Positions 7,968-17,379 of a DNA stretch of 54,674 bases are shown here, piece after piece. The stretch comes from Rhodospirillales bacterium (lineage in GTDB: Bacteria; Pseudomonadota; Alphaproteobacteria; ATCC43930; CGMCC-115725). The stretch covers positions 1 through 54,674 of the forward strand of contig DAHUYF010000178.1 of the NCBI GenBank assembly GCA_027315365.1. The letters run 5' to 3'. Position 1 is the first letter of the stretch. Every line of letters starts with the position of its first letter. The position numbers were made by a program, and so were the translations under genes. The notes beneath the pieces were generated by a model. It was given only the letters and a program-made list of their open reading frames with translations, was not told the DNA's origin and ran no database searches.

Positions 7968-8519
7968 CTAGTCGAACGCTGCCACCTGCTGCGGCAGGAT
8001 CTCGATGCGCACCAGCGCCAGCCCCTCCTTCTCCATGCCGAGCAGCTTGGCCGCCTGCGTCGACAGGTCGAGCACCCGGCCGGCGATGTAGGGGCCGCGG
8101 TCGTTCACCTTCACCTCGATCGACTTGCCGTTCTCGAGATTGGTGACCTTGACCTTGGTGTCGAGCGGCAGGGTGCGGTGAGCCGCGGTCAGCTTGCGCG
8201 CGTCGAAGCGCTCGCCGCTGGCGGTCAGCCGTCCCTGCTCCTGGTTGCCGTACCAGGAGGCGATGCCGACCTGGTCCACCTCCTGCACCATGGCGGGATC
8301 GGCCTCGCCGGGCTGCGCCTCCGCCAGCGGACTTGCGGCCGCCACGCTCGCGACGGCCGCTACCGCCGCCGGTGCGGGCGCGGACGCAACAGGATTCGCT
8401 GCACCCGACGCCACGTTGCGCGAGACATTCGCATCTGCCGAAACACCGGATCCAATCATGCTGATCAGACCGGCTACAGCAGGCCAATACACCCACAAGC
8501 CTAACCGACGTATCCGCAT
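7968..8519 (-). CDS. rlpA: RlpA-like septal ring / lytic transglycosylase lipoprotein-family protein
   Basis: A 183-residue exported protein. The N-terminus has a hydrophobic stretch (LGLWVYWPAVAGLISMIGSG) acting as a signal peptide, without a convincing lipobox. An Ala/Pro-rich linker follows, then the double-psi beta-barrel RlpA core: GIASWYGNQEQGRLTASGERF, TAAHRTLPLDTKVKVTNLENG, VNDRGPY and DLSTQAAKLLGM. The catalytic Asp of the family is the D in VNDRGPY. Family members cleave denuded glycan strands at the division site or act in envelope maintenance. No SPOR domain is present, so this is a short type. The start at 8519 is chosen for AGGAAGGTGAGG upstream. An EcfG-type promoter lies about 50 bases ahead. 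Confidence 0.85.
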   Translation of the reverse strand: MRIRRLGLWVYWPAVAGLISMIGSGVSADANVSRNVASGAANPVASAPAPAAVAAVASVAAASPLAEAQPGEADPAMVQEVDQVGIASWYGNQEQGRLTASGERFDARKLTAAHRTLPLDTKVKVTNLENGKSIEVKVNDRGPYIAGRVLDLSTQAAKLLGMEKEGLALVRIEILPQQVAAFD

Positions 8520-8568
8520 CGGAGCCTCACCTTCCTGATTGGTCTTTTCGTTTATTTTCTGTGAAGAC

Positions 8569-8594
8569 AACGAGGGAGACTAACGGTTTGTTCC
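8569..8594 (-). promoter_or_regulatory. EcfG-type general-stress promoter for rlpA
   Basis: On the minus strand GGAAC (8594-8590), a 17-base spacer and CGTT (8572-8569) match the alphaproteobacterial EcfG promoter consensus exactly. The expected leader to the rlpA ATG at 8519 is about 40 bases. The region is AT-richer than its surroundings. Confidence 0.6.
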
Positions 8595-8643
8595 GTAGAA
8601 TGCAAACTATTCAGTAGAAATATTGGCACGCATGCGTAACGAA

Positions 8644-9045
8644 TCAGGGAAACGGCGGCACTGGCCGGGGCCGCCGGTCCGCCCCGATGGCGACGAAGGT
8701 GAACAAACCTTCGGTTACCTTGATGCGCTCCTCGCTCAACCCGCGGCGCGCCCAGGACTCGATCTTGACCGCGATCGAGCTGCGCCCGACCTTGGTCACC
8801 TCGCCGTAAAAGCTCACCTCGTCGCCGACCAGCACCGGCTGGTGGAAGCTCATGGCGGTGATGGCCACCGTGGCCACCCGCCCGCGCGCCCGCCTGGCTG
8901 CGACCAGGCCGCCGGCGATGTCCATCTGCGCCAGCACCCAGCCGCCGAAAATGTCGCCATTCTGGTTGGCGTCGGCCGGCATCGGCACCGCTCGGATCGC
9001 CGGCTCGTAAGTCGGCGGCCCAGATCTCTCCGCTGTTCCGTTCAT
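8644..9045 (-). CDS. YciA-like acyl-CoA thioesterase (hotdog fold)
   Basis: A 133-residue hotdog-fold thioesterase that hydrolyses acyl-CoA esters. The signature PAIRAVPMPADANQNGDIFG, then GWVLAQMDIAGGLVAARRARG, is the YciA/acot type: the Asp of QMD is the usual catalytic residue and the N-N-G-D-IFGG loop lines the active site. ATVAITAMSFHQPVLVGDEV and the C-terminal beta strands complete the fold. The length is typical. It diverges from parE, with about 100 bases between the starts. Confidence 0.85.
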   Translation of the reverse strand: MNGTAERSGPPTYEPAIRAVPMPADANQNGDIFGGWVLAQMDIAGGLVAARRARGRVATVAITAMSFHQPVLVGDEVSFYGEVTKVGRSSIAVKIESWARRGLSEERIKVTEGLFTFVAIGADRRPRPVPPFP

Positions 9046-9079
9046 GGATGAAACCCGCTATTGTCCCGGATCGCTAAGA

Positions 9080-9110
9080 CCACATGTTGTGGGAGGGGCC
9101 TTCAGCCCCT
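9080..9110 (+). promoter_or_regulatory. Tandem hairpins in the parE leader
   Basis: Two adjacent perfect hairpins, CCACA-TGT-TGTGG (9080-9092) and AGGGGC-CTTCA-GCCCCT (9094-9110), lie 33-63 bases before the parE ATG, with TTTTT at 9117-9121. They could be a leader structure or attenuator, or part of the divergent promoter region. I found no convincing -35/-10 pair here. Confidence 0.35.
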
Positions 9111-9142
9111 ACCGTATTTTTGATGATCGCGACGGTACCCGC

Positions 9143-11116
9143 ATGCCAGACCTCTTCGACAATCTCGCCCGCAAGCCCGGCTCCGGCTATTCCGCCAAGG
9201 ATATCGAGGTGCTGGAAGGCCTCGAACCGGTGCGCCGGCGCCCCGGAATGTATATCGGCGGGACGGACGAGCGGGCGCTGCATCATCTCGCCGCCGAGGT
9301 GCTCGACAATGCCATGGACGAGGCGGTGGCGGGCCACGCCAGCCGCATCGAGCTCGAACTGCACAAGGACGGCAGCGTCGTCGTTCGCGACAACGGCCGT
9401 GGCATGCCGGTCGACCCTCATCCCAAATTCCCCAAGACCTCGGCGCTCGAGGTCATCCTGACGATGCTGCACTCCGGCGGCAAGTTCTCGGGCGATGCCT
9501 ACAAGACCTCGGGCGGTTTGCACGGCGTCGGCGTGTCGGTGGTGAACGCGCTCAGCGACCGGCTCTGGGTCGAGGTCGCGCGCGACAAAAAGTCGTGGAC
9601 GCAGGAGTATTCGCGCGGCAAACCCAAGACAAAGCTGAAGGACGGCGGCGCGGTTTCCAATCGTCGCGGCACCACGGTCGGATTTCATCCGGATCCGCAG
9701 ATCTTCGGCGACAAGGCGCAGTTCAAGCCGGCGACGCTCTACCGCCTCGCGCGCTCCAAGGCCTACCTCTTCCGCGGCGTCGAGATCCGCTGGTGGTGCG
9801 ACCCCACCCTCGACCGTCCGGACGAGGTGCCGCAGGAGGAGCGCTTCCACTTTCCCGGCGGGCTCGCCGACTACCTCGCCTCGCTGCTTGCGGGGCGCGA
9901 GACGCTGACCCCCGTCCCCTTCGTCGGCGAGCACGAATTCGGCGAAGGCGGCCGCGTCGAATGGGCGATCGCCTGGCCGGCGGATCAGGAAGGCTTTCAG
10001 TCCTTCTATTGCAACACCGTGCCGACGCCGGAAGGCGGCACGCACGAGGCCGGCCTGCGCGCCGGCCTCACCCGCGGCCTCAAGGCCTATGGCGAGCTGA
10101 CCAGCAACCGCCGCGCGGCGCAGGTCACCGCCGAGGACGTCATGACCGGCGCGGTGGTGCTGCTCTCGCTGTTCATCCGGGAGCCGCAATTCCAGGGCCA
10201 GACCAAGGAGCGGCTGGCCTCGCCCGAGGCGGCGCGGCTGGTCGAAGGCGCGCTCAAGGACCATTTCGACCACTGGCTGTCCGGCGACCCCGAGGCGGCG
10301 CGGCTGCTGCTCGACGAGGTGATCGAGCGCGCCGAGGAGCGCCAGCGCCGCCGCCAGCAAAAGGACCTCGATCGCAAGAGCGCCACGCGCAAGCTGCGCC
10401 TGCCGGGCAAGCTCGCCGATTGCAGCGCCGGCTCCGCCGGCGGCACCGAGATCTTCCTGGTCGAGGGCGACAGCGCCGGCGGCTCGGCCAAGCAGGCCCG
10501 CGACCGCGAGACCCAGGCCATCCTGCCGCTGCGCGGCAAGATCCTGAACGTCGCCTCGGCCAGCGCCGACAAGCTGCGCCAGAACCAGGAGATCGCCGAC
10601 CTGCTGCAGGCGCTGGGCTGCGGTTCGGGCGAACGCTACAGCGAGGAAAAACTCCGCTACGAGCGCGTCATCATCATGACCGACGCCGATGTCGACGGCG
10701 CGCACATCGCCTCGCTGTTGATGACCTTCTTCTTCCGCGAGACGCCGAAGCTGGTGGCCGGCGGCCGCCTCTTCCTCGCGGCGCCGCCGCTCTACCGGCT
10801 GCACCAGGGCGAGACGACGATCTACGCCCGCGACGACGCGCATAAGGACGCGCTCTTGAAAAGCGCCTTCGACGGGCGCGGCAAGGTCGAGATCAGCCGC
10901 TTCAAGGGGCTGGGCGAAATGCCGCCCAAGCAGCTGCGCGAGACGACGATGAATCCGGCGAGCCGCACGCTGCTCAGGGTGACGCTCCCCGAGGAAGGCC
11001 AGCGCGACTTCAAGAGCACGGTCGATCTCGTCGAGAGCCTGATGGGCCGCAAGCCCGAGCTGCGCTATCAGTTCATCCAGGAACGGGCGCAGTTCGTGCG
11101 CGATCTCGACGTCTGA
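9143..11116 (+). CDS. parE: DNA topoisomerase IV subunit B
   Basis: This is the ATPase subunit of topoisomerase IV, which decatenates daughter chromosomes together with ParC. The 657 residues contain the GHKL ATPase domain (DNAMDEA, DNGRGMPVD, GGLHGVGVSVVNALS), the transducer domain, and the TOPRIM domain with EGDSAGGSAKQARDR near residue 440 and the metal-binding DADVDGAH near 513. It ends with the GLGEMPPKQLRETTM region. The length is well below that of GyrB (about 800) and lacks the GyrB insert, which supports ParE. The ATG at 9143 gives the usual short N-terminus; the frame is open to 9044. parC is not in the window. Confidence 0.92.
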   Translation: MPDLFDNLARKPGSGYSAKDIEVLEGLEPVRRRPGMYIGGTDERALHHLAAEVLDNAMDEAVAGHASRIELELHKDGSVVVRDNGRGMPVDPHPKFPKTSALEVILTMLHSGGKFSGDAYKTSGGLHGVGVSVVNALSDRLWVEVARDKKSWTQEYSRGKPKTKLKDGGAVSNRRGTTVGFHPDPQIFGDKAQFKPATLYRLARSKAYLFRGVEIRWWCDPTLDRPDEVPQEERFHFPGGLADYLASLLAGRETLTPVPFVGEHEFGEGGRVEWAIAWPADQEGFQSFYCNTVPTPEGGTHEAGLRAGLTRGLKAYGELTSNRRAAQVTAEDVMTGAVVLLSLFIREPQFQGQTKERLASPEAARLVEGALKDHFDHWLSGDPEAARLLLDEVIERAEERQRRRQQKDLDRKSATRKLRLPGKLADCSAGSAGGTEIFLVEGDSAGGSAKQARDRETQAILPLRGKILNVASASADKLRQNQEIADLLQALGCGSGERYSEEKLRYERVIIMTDADVDGAHIASLLMTFFFRETPKLVAGGRLFLAAPPLYRLHQGETTIYARDDAHKDALLKSAFDGRGKVEISRFKGLGEMPPKQLRETTMNPASRTLLRVTLPEEGQRDFKSTVDLVESLMGRKPELRYQFIQERAQFVRDLDV

Positions 11117-11117
11117 C

Positions 11118-11153
11118 GCCGCGCGGCCGCGTCACGACGCGGTCACGCGCGGC
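11118..11153. terminator. GC-rich hairpin after parE
   Basis: GCCGCGCG (11118-11125) pairs with CGCGCGGC (11146-11153), and inside it CCGCGT-CACG-ACGCGG forms a second stem. It begins right after the parE stop. There is no U-tract, so it is at best a weak or Rho-assisted terminator. Confidence 0.3.
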
Positions 11154-11225
11154 ACCTATCCTGCGCTATGATGATCACCGGTCGGTCGAGGCGGCGCCGG
11201 ATGCCGGCCGCCCGCGAGGCGCACC

Positions 11226-12407
11226 ATGAGTAGCGATCCGGACAAGCCCACCTATGTGCTGGTGTTGCAGGGCGGCGGCGCACTCGGCGCCTACCAGATC
11301 GGCGCCTATCAGGCGCTGGCCGAGCACGGCCTGCTGCCGGATTGGATCTGCGGCATCTCGATCGGCGCCATCAATGCCGCGATCGTCGCCGGCAATCCGC
11401 CGGAGCGCCGGCTGGCACGGCTCGAGGAATTCTGGGACGCCATCTCCTGGCCGACGCTCTTTGCGCCCACCGGCGGCGAGACACTGCACGCGCTCTACAA
11501 CACCGCCAGCTACGCCGAGGCGATGGTGTTCGGCCAGCCGAACTTCTTCCAGCCGCGGCCGATCAGCCCGTTCTTCGCGCCGCCCGGCGCGGCGGCGACC
11601 AGCTTCTACGACTCCGCGCCGCTGCGCTCGACATTGCTGCGCCTTGTCGGCTTCGATCTCATCGCGGCGAAGACGATCCGCCTCAGCCTCGGCGCCACCG
11701 ACATCGCCACCGGCGATCTGCGCTTCTTCGATAACTGGCAGGACCGGATCGGGCCGGAGCATGTGATGGCGAGCAGCGCGCTGCCGCCGGCCTTCCCGCC
11801 GGTGCAGATCGGCGAGCGCTTCTACTGGGATGGTGCCTGCGTCTCCAACACGCCGCTCGACGCGGTGGCAGGCCAGCCGCCTGGCGGCCACACGGTGGTG
11901 TTCATGATCGACCTCTGGGACGCCGCGGGAAAACCGCCGCGACAGATGACCGAGGTGCTCTGGCGCAACAAGCAGATCCAATACGCCAGCCGGACGGCGG
12001 CACATATCCAGGCCGTGGCCACCACCGTAAAACTCCGCCATGCGCTGCGGCGGTTGCACCCCTCCGGCGCGGCGGAGAGCGAGGCGGCGGTGCCCGACGG
12101 CACGGCATTGGCGACCGGAATGCTCGATATCGTGCACATCGTCTATCGTCCCGGCGCCGATCAGATCCCGAACAGCGACGCCGAATTCTCGCGCGTCTCG
12201 CTGCGCGAGCGGCGCCACGCCGGCCATCGCGATATGAATCGGGCGCTGACGGCGTCACCCTGGCTCGCGCCGGCGGCGCCGGCTCATTTCGGCGCACGCG
12301 TGCATCGCGTCTCGGCGGAAGGCGTGACGACCGAGCCGGCCGCCGATCTCGGCCCCGGTCCCGGTCCCGAGACGCGGCCGCCGGCGAAAAGGAGAAAGCG
12401 CGCCTAG
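11226..12407 (+). CDS. Patatin-like phospholipase family protein
   Basis: A 393-residue serine hydrolase of the patatin type (lipid acyl hydrolase). The oxyanion loop GGGALGAYQIG is at residues 15-25, the nucleophile elbow GISIG has Ser45, and the catalytic dyad Asp is in WDGACVSNTP (Asp202). The part after about residue 220, with an RNKQIQYASR helix, looks like the DUF3734-type C-terminal region common in alphaproteobacterial patatins. The last 40 residues are a Pro/Gly/Arg-rich tail. There is no signal peptide, so it should be cytosolic or membrane-associated. In other bacteria such proteins sit near polyhydroxybutyrate genes; here no such gene is nearby except perhaps the helical protein at 12417. 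Confidence 0.85.
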   Translation: MSSDPDKPTYVLVLQGGGALGAYQIGAYQALAEHGLLPDWICGISIGAINAAIVAGNPPERRLARLEEFWDAISWPTLFAPTGGETLHALYNTASYAEAMVFGQPNFFQPRPISPFFAPPGAAATSFYDSAPLRSTLLRLVGFDLIAAKTIRLSLGATDIATGDLRFFDNWQDRIGPEHVMASSALPPAFPPVQIGERFYWDGACVSNTPLDAVAGQPPGGHTVVFMIDLWDAAGKPPRQMTEVLWRNKQIQYASRTAAHIQAVATTVKLRHALRRLHPSGAAESEAAVPDGTALATGMLDIVHIVYRPGADQIPNSDAEFSRVSLRERRHAGHRDMNRALTASPWLAPAAPAHFGARVHRVSAEGVTTEPAADLGPGPGPETRPPAKRRKRA

Positions 12408-12416
12408 CAGCTAAAT

Positions 12417-12695
12417 CTACCGAGGGCGGAGCCGCTTGGCGTTCGCGCGGGCGCGGCTATGCCAGGGCGTCACCGCGGCGCGCAGCCCGCGCTGGCCGGA
12501 GAGCGTCATCATGGCGAGCGCCGAACGCTGCGCCGCCTCGGTTTTTTCCAGCACCATGCGCTGATATTCGGCGACCGAGCAGTTGCCCGCGGCCATCATC
12601 GCGGTCCGGCGCAGCACGGTTTCCCAGGAAGCGACCGTCAGCTCCGCCAGCAGCAGCGGCAGCGGCAGTACGGCCCGGCGGCGACGCTTTTTCAT
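12417..12695 (-). CDS. Small helical protein of unknown function (phasin-like)
   Basis: A 92-residue protein. A basic start (MKKRRRRA) is followed by a Leu-rich stretch, then an amphipathic helical core: TVASWETVLRRTAMMAA, CSVAEYQRMVLEKTEAAQRSA. The tail is basic. The core resembles short phasin-like or stress-associated proteins of Rhizobiales, but I cannot name the family. It starts seven bases after the DUF1328 stop on the same strand, so both should be read from the EcfG-type promoter at 12894-12919. Confidence 0.55.
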   Translation of the reverse strand: MKKRRRRAVLPLPLLLAELTVASWETVLRRTAMMAAGNCSVAEYQRMVLEKTEAAQRSALAMMTLSGQRGLRAAVTPWHSRARANAKRLRPR

Positions 12696-12702
12696 GTCCG
12701 AC

Positions 12703-12885
12703 TCAGTGGCCCGAGAGGCGGCGTCCGAGGAACAGGCCCAGCACCAGGGTCAGTACGAACAGCGCGATGAAGATGTAGAACAGCAGTTTGGCGATCCCGG
12801 CCGATGCGGCCGCGATGCCGCCGAAGCCGAAGAGCGCGGCGACGATCGAGATCACCAGGAAGATCAATGCCCAGCGCAACAACAT
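12703..12885 (-). CDS. DUF1328 (YtjA-type) small membrane protein
   Basis: A 60-residue protein with two transmembrane helices: [20 protein letters not shown], then a [11 protein letters not shown] turn and [20 protein letters not shown]. This is the whole DUF1328 family pattern, including the FGFGGIA motif. The family is frequent in general-stress regulons of alphaproteobacteria; the molecular role is unknown. The promoter word upstream ends only about eight bases before the ATG, so the mRNA may be leaderless or nearly so. Confidence 0.85.
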   Translation of the reverse strand: MLLRWALIFLVISIVAALFGFGGIAAASAGIAKLLFYIFIALFVLTLVLGLFLGRRLSGH

Positions 12886-12893
12886 GATGCGCC

Positions 12894-12919
12894 AACGCCG
12901 GCCGGCGCACGGCGGTTCC
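12894..12919 (-). promoter_or_regulatory. EcfG-type general-stress promoter for the DUF1328 operon
   Basis: On the minus strand GGAAC (12919-12915), a 17-base spacer and CGTT (12897-12894) match the EcfG consensus exactly. It is squeezed between the stop of the alpha/beta hydrolase gene (12926) and the DUF1328 ATG (12885). DUF1328 genes are typical members of this regulon. Confidence 0.55.
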
Positions 12920-12925
12920 GGCGCG

Positions 12926-13621
12926 TCAGCCGCCGAGCCAGGCGCGCAGCGCCACGTTCACCGGCTGCGGCCGCTCCAGCGTCGAGAGATGGCCGCAGCG
13001 CTCGATGATGGTGAGCATCGCGCCCGGGATCAGCGACGCGATCTCCTCGTGCAACGCCAGAGGCGTCGACTGGTCCTCGCGCCCGCACAGCACCAGCGTC
13101 GGCACGCGGATGCGGCGGAGATCGTCGCGCCCGTCCGGCCGGCCCATGATCGCCCGCATCTGGCGAAGATAGGCGTCGCGTCCGACGCGCTGCGTCATCT
13201 CCATGATGGTCCGGGTCAGCACCGCGTCGGCGAGATGATCGGCATGCAGCCATTGCGGCAGCAGGCGCGGCGTGATCCCCTTGAATTCGCCCTTCCGCGC
13301 CAGCTCGATCAGGCCGCGGCGGGCGGCCAGGCGCTCGGGCGTATCGGCGCGGGCGGAGGTGTCGAGCAACGCCAGCCGCATCACCCGTTCCGGCGCCTGC
13401 CGCATGATCTCCTGGGCGAGGTAGCCCCCCATGGAGAGGCCGGCCAGCGCGAAGCGGTCGGGCGCCTCGGCGAGCACGCGCGCCGCCATCAGCGACAGCG
13501 ATTCGTCACGGGTGAGATCGGCAACGCTGATCTCCGCGATGTCGGCCAGGGCCGCCGCCTGCGGCTCCCACAGCGCCCAGTCGCACAACAGCCCCGGCAG
13601 CAGCGTCAGCGGAACTTTCAC
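12926..13621 (-). CDS. Alpha/beta-fold hydrolase
   Basis: A 231-residue alpha/beta hydrolase. The nucleophile elbow GLSMGG has Ser63, the acid is probably the Asp in [10 protein letters not shown], and the catalytic His is in [25 protein letters not shown] near the N-terminus supplies the oxyanion region. Short proteins of this type include esterases, BioH-like pimeloyl esterases and enol-lactone hydrolases. BioH activity cannot be excluded, but no biotin gene is near. It is cytosolic, with no signal peptide. Confidence 0.8.
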   Translation of the reverse strand: MKVPLTLLPGLLCDWALWEPQAAALADIAEISVADLTRDESLSLMAARVLAEAPDRFALAGLSMGGYLAQEIMRQAPERVMRLALLDTSARADTPERLAARRGLIELARKGEFKGITPRLLPQWLHADHLADAVLTRTIMEMTQRVGRDAYLRQMRAIMGRPDGRDDLRRIRVPTLVLCGREDQSTPLALHEEIASLIPGAMLTIIERCGHLSTLERPQPVNVALRAWLGG

Positions 13622-13713
13622 GTCACAGGCCTCGCTCCGGCGGCTTGGTTGTCCATGCCGTCAGAGTATAGGTCCCGCCGCGCGCCCGCCAAGCGGGGTG
13701 GCATCCCTCCGGC

Positions 13714-14853
13714 TCAATCCGTTTGCGTCAACCGCGAGCGAAGAATTGCCGCCATCTCATCGCCGTGAGGCGCCGTTCGGGCGGGGTCGCGCGGGCGGAG
13801 GCTGAGGATGGATCGCCTCGCCGGCTCCTCGATGAAGCGCCATACCAGGATGGCGGCGGCCAGCGTGACCGGAAAGGCCAGCAGCCGCCCATAGGGCGAA
13901 GGCACGAACATGCGGAGATAGGTATGCGACGGGCCTTGCAGCAGATAGAACGCATAGCTCGCGCTGCCGAAGAGATAGAGGGCGCGGCACCCGAGCAGGC
14001 GCGTAAAGCCGTTGTCCGACACGTAGATCAGCGCGATCAGCAATCCGATCAGGACCGTGGCGGCGGCGACCGCTCTGTCGTCCCGCGTGATCGAGAGCAA
14101 TGCGGCGATTGCGGCCGTCACCCCGAGACAGAGCGCGCTGCCGGGCCGCCTGGCGATCGGCGAGGCGCGGAGGACGAGTGTCTGCAGCAGCATGCCGAAC
14201 AGGAATTCACCGCTTCTGGTCAGCGGCAGGAAAAGATGAAGCGGCCAGGCAGGAACATGGACATGACCCGCGAAATCGGTCCATGGCGTGATTGTCGGCG
14301 TTCCGGCATCGATCATGAAGACGGCATCGATGACGCAAGCGACCAGCAGCAGGGGACTGCCGAGGCGGCGCAGCATGTTTATGAGGAAGGGGAAAAGCAG
14401 GTAGAAGAAGAACTCTACCGAAAGCGTCCATGCCTGCATGATCCAGGCATAGCCGGAATGGCCGTAGGCGTTGGTCCAGGATTGCACCATCGCCAGGACG
14501 GCGACGGCCGTCTTGGCGGTGAGCGGCACGGAGGTAATCGGTATCGGCAGCGCCAGAAGCAGGGCGAACAGATAGACCGGGTAAAGTCGGGCGAACCGGC
14601 CGATGAAATAGTCCCGGTATTGTGCCGGAGCCTTGAACCGCGCCGGATGGGCATGAGCCAGGATGAACCCCGACAGGACGAAGAAGACGCTGACGCCGAA
14701 CGCGCCGTTGCGGAGAAAAGTGGCGAGCGGCCGCGGCGCTCCAGCCCGGGCGAGGAAGGTCGCGCCATAATGCATGATGAAAACATAGGATGCCGCGACG
14801 AAGCGGATGCCGGTAAGCGCCGAAACCTTTCCGTTCGCCGCGGATATTTTCAT
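13714..14853 (-). CDS. Acyltransferase 3 family membrane protein
   Basis: A 379-residue polytopic membrane protein with about ten hydrophobic helices. The N-terminal TGIRFVAASYVFIMHYG carries the family's R..A...V...H signature (catalytic His in MHYG). FGVSVFFVLSGFILAH and RFARLYPVYLFAL follow, with QAWTLSVEFFFYLLFPF in the middle. These enzymes O-acetylate or otherwise acylate surface polysaccharides or lipids. The start at 14853 has CAGGTCAGGGG ahead and gives the family's short N-terminus. Base composition is slightly lower in GC than its neighbours, which is common for surface-modification genes and may reflect transfer. No polysaccharide cluster surrounds it. Confidence 0.85.
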   Translation of the reverse strand: MKISAANGKVSALTGIRFVAASYVFIMHYGATFLARAGAPRPLATFLRNGAFGVSVFFVLSGFILAHAHPARFKAPAQYRDYFIGRFARLYPVYLFALLLALPIPITSVPLTAKTAVAVLAMVQSWTNAYGHSGYAWIMQAWTLSVEFFFYLLFPFLINMLRRLGSPLLLVACVIDAVFMIDAGTPTITPWTDFAGHVHVPAWPLHLFLPLTRSGEFLFGMLLQTLVLRASPIARRPGSALCLGVTAAIAALLSITRDDRAVAAATVLIGLLIALIYVSDNGFTRLLGCRALYLFGSASYAFYLLQGPSHTYLRMFVPSPYGRLLAFPVTLAAAILVWRFIEEPARRSILSLRPRDPARTAPHGDEMAAILRSRLTQTD

Positions 14854-15063
14854 CGGAGCCCCTGACCTGCATGACAACCCGGTGATTGGTGCCGGCGGAG
14901 GCTTCGCCCGACCCGAGCCCGACCGCCGGTAGCGGCCTTAGTAACGAGCCGTGATGGCTTTCGTTCAGCCGCTACAACTTTTGGCTGCCGCGATCGAGAA
15001 TGGAGCAGCCGCAGCGCGACAAAAACCCGGGACCTGGCTGTGCCGCCCGGGTACGCGGGAGCG

Positions 15064-15332
15064 TCAGGCGTCTCGCCCGACGCGTTGCCTCCTTTCCGTC
15101 ATGCCCTCGATGTCCGGCTCGGCGCGCATCGACGAGATGACCGGCAGGGCGTGTCGCCATCGGCGACCCGCGACTCGCCGCCGCCGGGAGCGGCGACGCC
15201 AATCGCCGCCAAGACATCGCGCACCGCCGCCTGCGGCTCCCGCCGCGCCTGATCGCACGACAGCCGCGGCCGCGGCGCCGGAGGGATTTTTCCCCGGACG
15301 CCCCTTTTTGCAGCTTCGTTAACCATTGACAT
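15064..15332 (-). pseudogene. Possible frameshifted small gene
   Basis: An ATG at 15332, with GAGG about ten bases ahead, opens a 77-residue frame ending at 15099. It looks coding for about 55 residues (MSMVNEAAKRG, then QARREPQAAVRDVLAAIGVA) and then turns into Arg/Ser-rich translation. From about 15160 the neighbouring frame continues with coding-like sequence (HALPVISSMRAEPDIEGMTE) to a stop at 15064. This is consistent with a single-base frameshift in a protein of about 85 residues. The family is not recognised, and chance open frames are common at this GC content. Confidence 0.25.
15319..15326 (+). promoter_or_regulatory. CtrA-type half-site TTAACCAT
   Basis: TTAACCAT lies in the divergent region before the DEAD-box helicase, six bases before the ATG of the putative minus-strand small gene. 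Only the half-site is present; there is no second TTAA at the N7 spacing. Confidence 0.25.
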
Positions 15333-15389
15333 GAGAGTATAAACCTCTCGGAGCGCGCGCCCCGCAGGCCTGCCCTCCGGCGAAATAAT

Positions 15390-15418
15390 TTGACTTTCGG
15401 GCGCGCACCCCCAATTAA
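15390..15418 (+). promoter_or_regulatory. Sigma-70-type promoter of the DEAD-box helicase
   Basis: TTGACT (15390-15395), a 17-base spacer and AATTAA (15413-15418) form a reasonable housekeeping promoter in an AT-richer stretch. This gives a leader of about 45 bases before the ATG at 15469. The -35 matches the consensus in five of six bases; the -10 is weak. Confidence 0.45.
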
Positions 15419-15468
15419 AGAGCGATCCTGAAAGTCAGAAACATAGAAAGCGCGAAGTACACAACTGC

Positions 15469-17007
<1,539 letters not shown>

Positions 17008-17022
17008 GCGGGGTAGGTCCCG

Positions 17023-17280
17023 ATGAAGACGATCTTCGTGATGGTGAAATGCGATCTCGGCAAGGCCTACAAGGTCGCCGAGGAAGCGGTCGAAGGCGTC
17101 GAACAGGTTTCCGAGGTCTATTCGGTCTCCGGCCAGTACGACCTGCTGATGAAATGCTATCTGCCGCCGGATATGGATGTCGGCCATTTCGTGGTCGAGA
17201 AGCTGCAGACGCTGCCGGGCATCAAGGACACGTTCACCATCATGGCCTACAAGGCCTTTTCGGAAGATCAGTCCTTCTGA
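17023..17280 (+). CDS. Standalone Lrp/AsnC ligand-binding (RAM) domain protein
   Basis: An 85-residue protein consisting only of the RAM/AsnC effector domain: KTIFVMVKCDLGKAYKVAEE, then VSEVYSVSGQYDLLMKCYLP and a C-terminal LPGIKDTFTIMAYKAFSED. The N-terminal helix-turn-helix of Lrp proteins is absent and the gene begins cleanly, so this is a stand-alone RAM protein (SraM type), not a truncation. Such proteins bind amino acids and can co-assemble with full-length Lrp regulators. It follows the helicase by 15 bases and may share its transcript. Confidence 0.88.
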   Translation: MKTIFVMVKCDLGKAYKVAEEAVEGVEQVSEVYSVSGQYDLLMKCYLPPDMDVGHFVVEKLQTLPGIKDTFTIMAYKAFSEDQSF

Positions 17281-17379
17281 CGTTGGAACCGCGGGCGGCC
17301 GGGCTTGCGGCGTTTGGCCGCGGCGCCCGCCGGCCGGCTGCCGCCAATATCCCGGGCGTCTGATGGCACGGAGACAATG

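Larger units (their letters stand above)
14854..15468. other. 615-base region without a confident gene
   Basis: Between the acyltransferase and the DEAD-box helicase, which diverge, no convincing intact gene is seen. It holds a possibly frameshifted small gene on the minus strand (15064-15332), a TTAACCAT word at 15319, and the likely helicase promoter at 15390-15418. The left third (14880-15060) shows nothing I can support. Confidence 0.6.

Noticed and set aside
8621-8640. TTGGCACG followed by ATGCGT, resembling a sigma-54 promoter
   Set aside because: The GC of the -12 element is missing at the required phase. The ACGCATGCGT palindrome there is short and unsupported.
9143-11116. Calling the type II topoisomerase subunit GyrB
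   Set aside because: At 657 residues, with a short N-terminus and no GyrB insert, it fits ParE better.
17287-17318. GGAAC and CGTT before the DUF983 gene
   Set aside because: The spacer is 21 bases, not 16-17, so it is not counted as an EcfG promoter.
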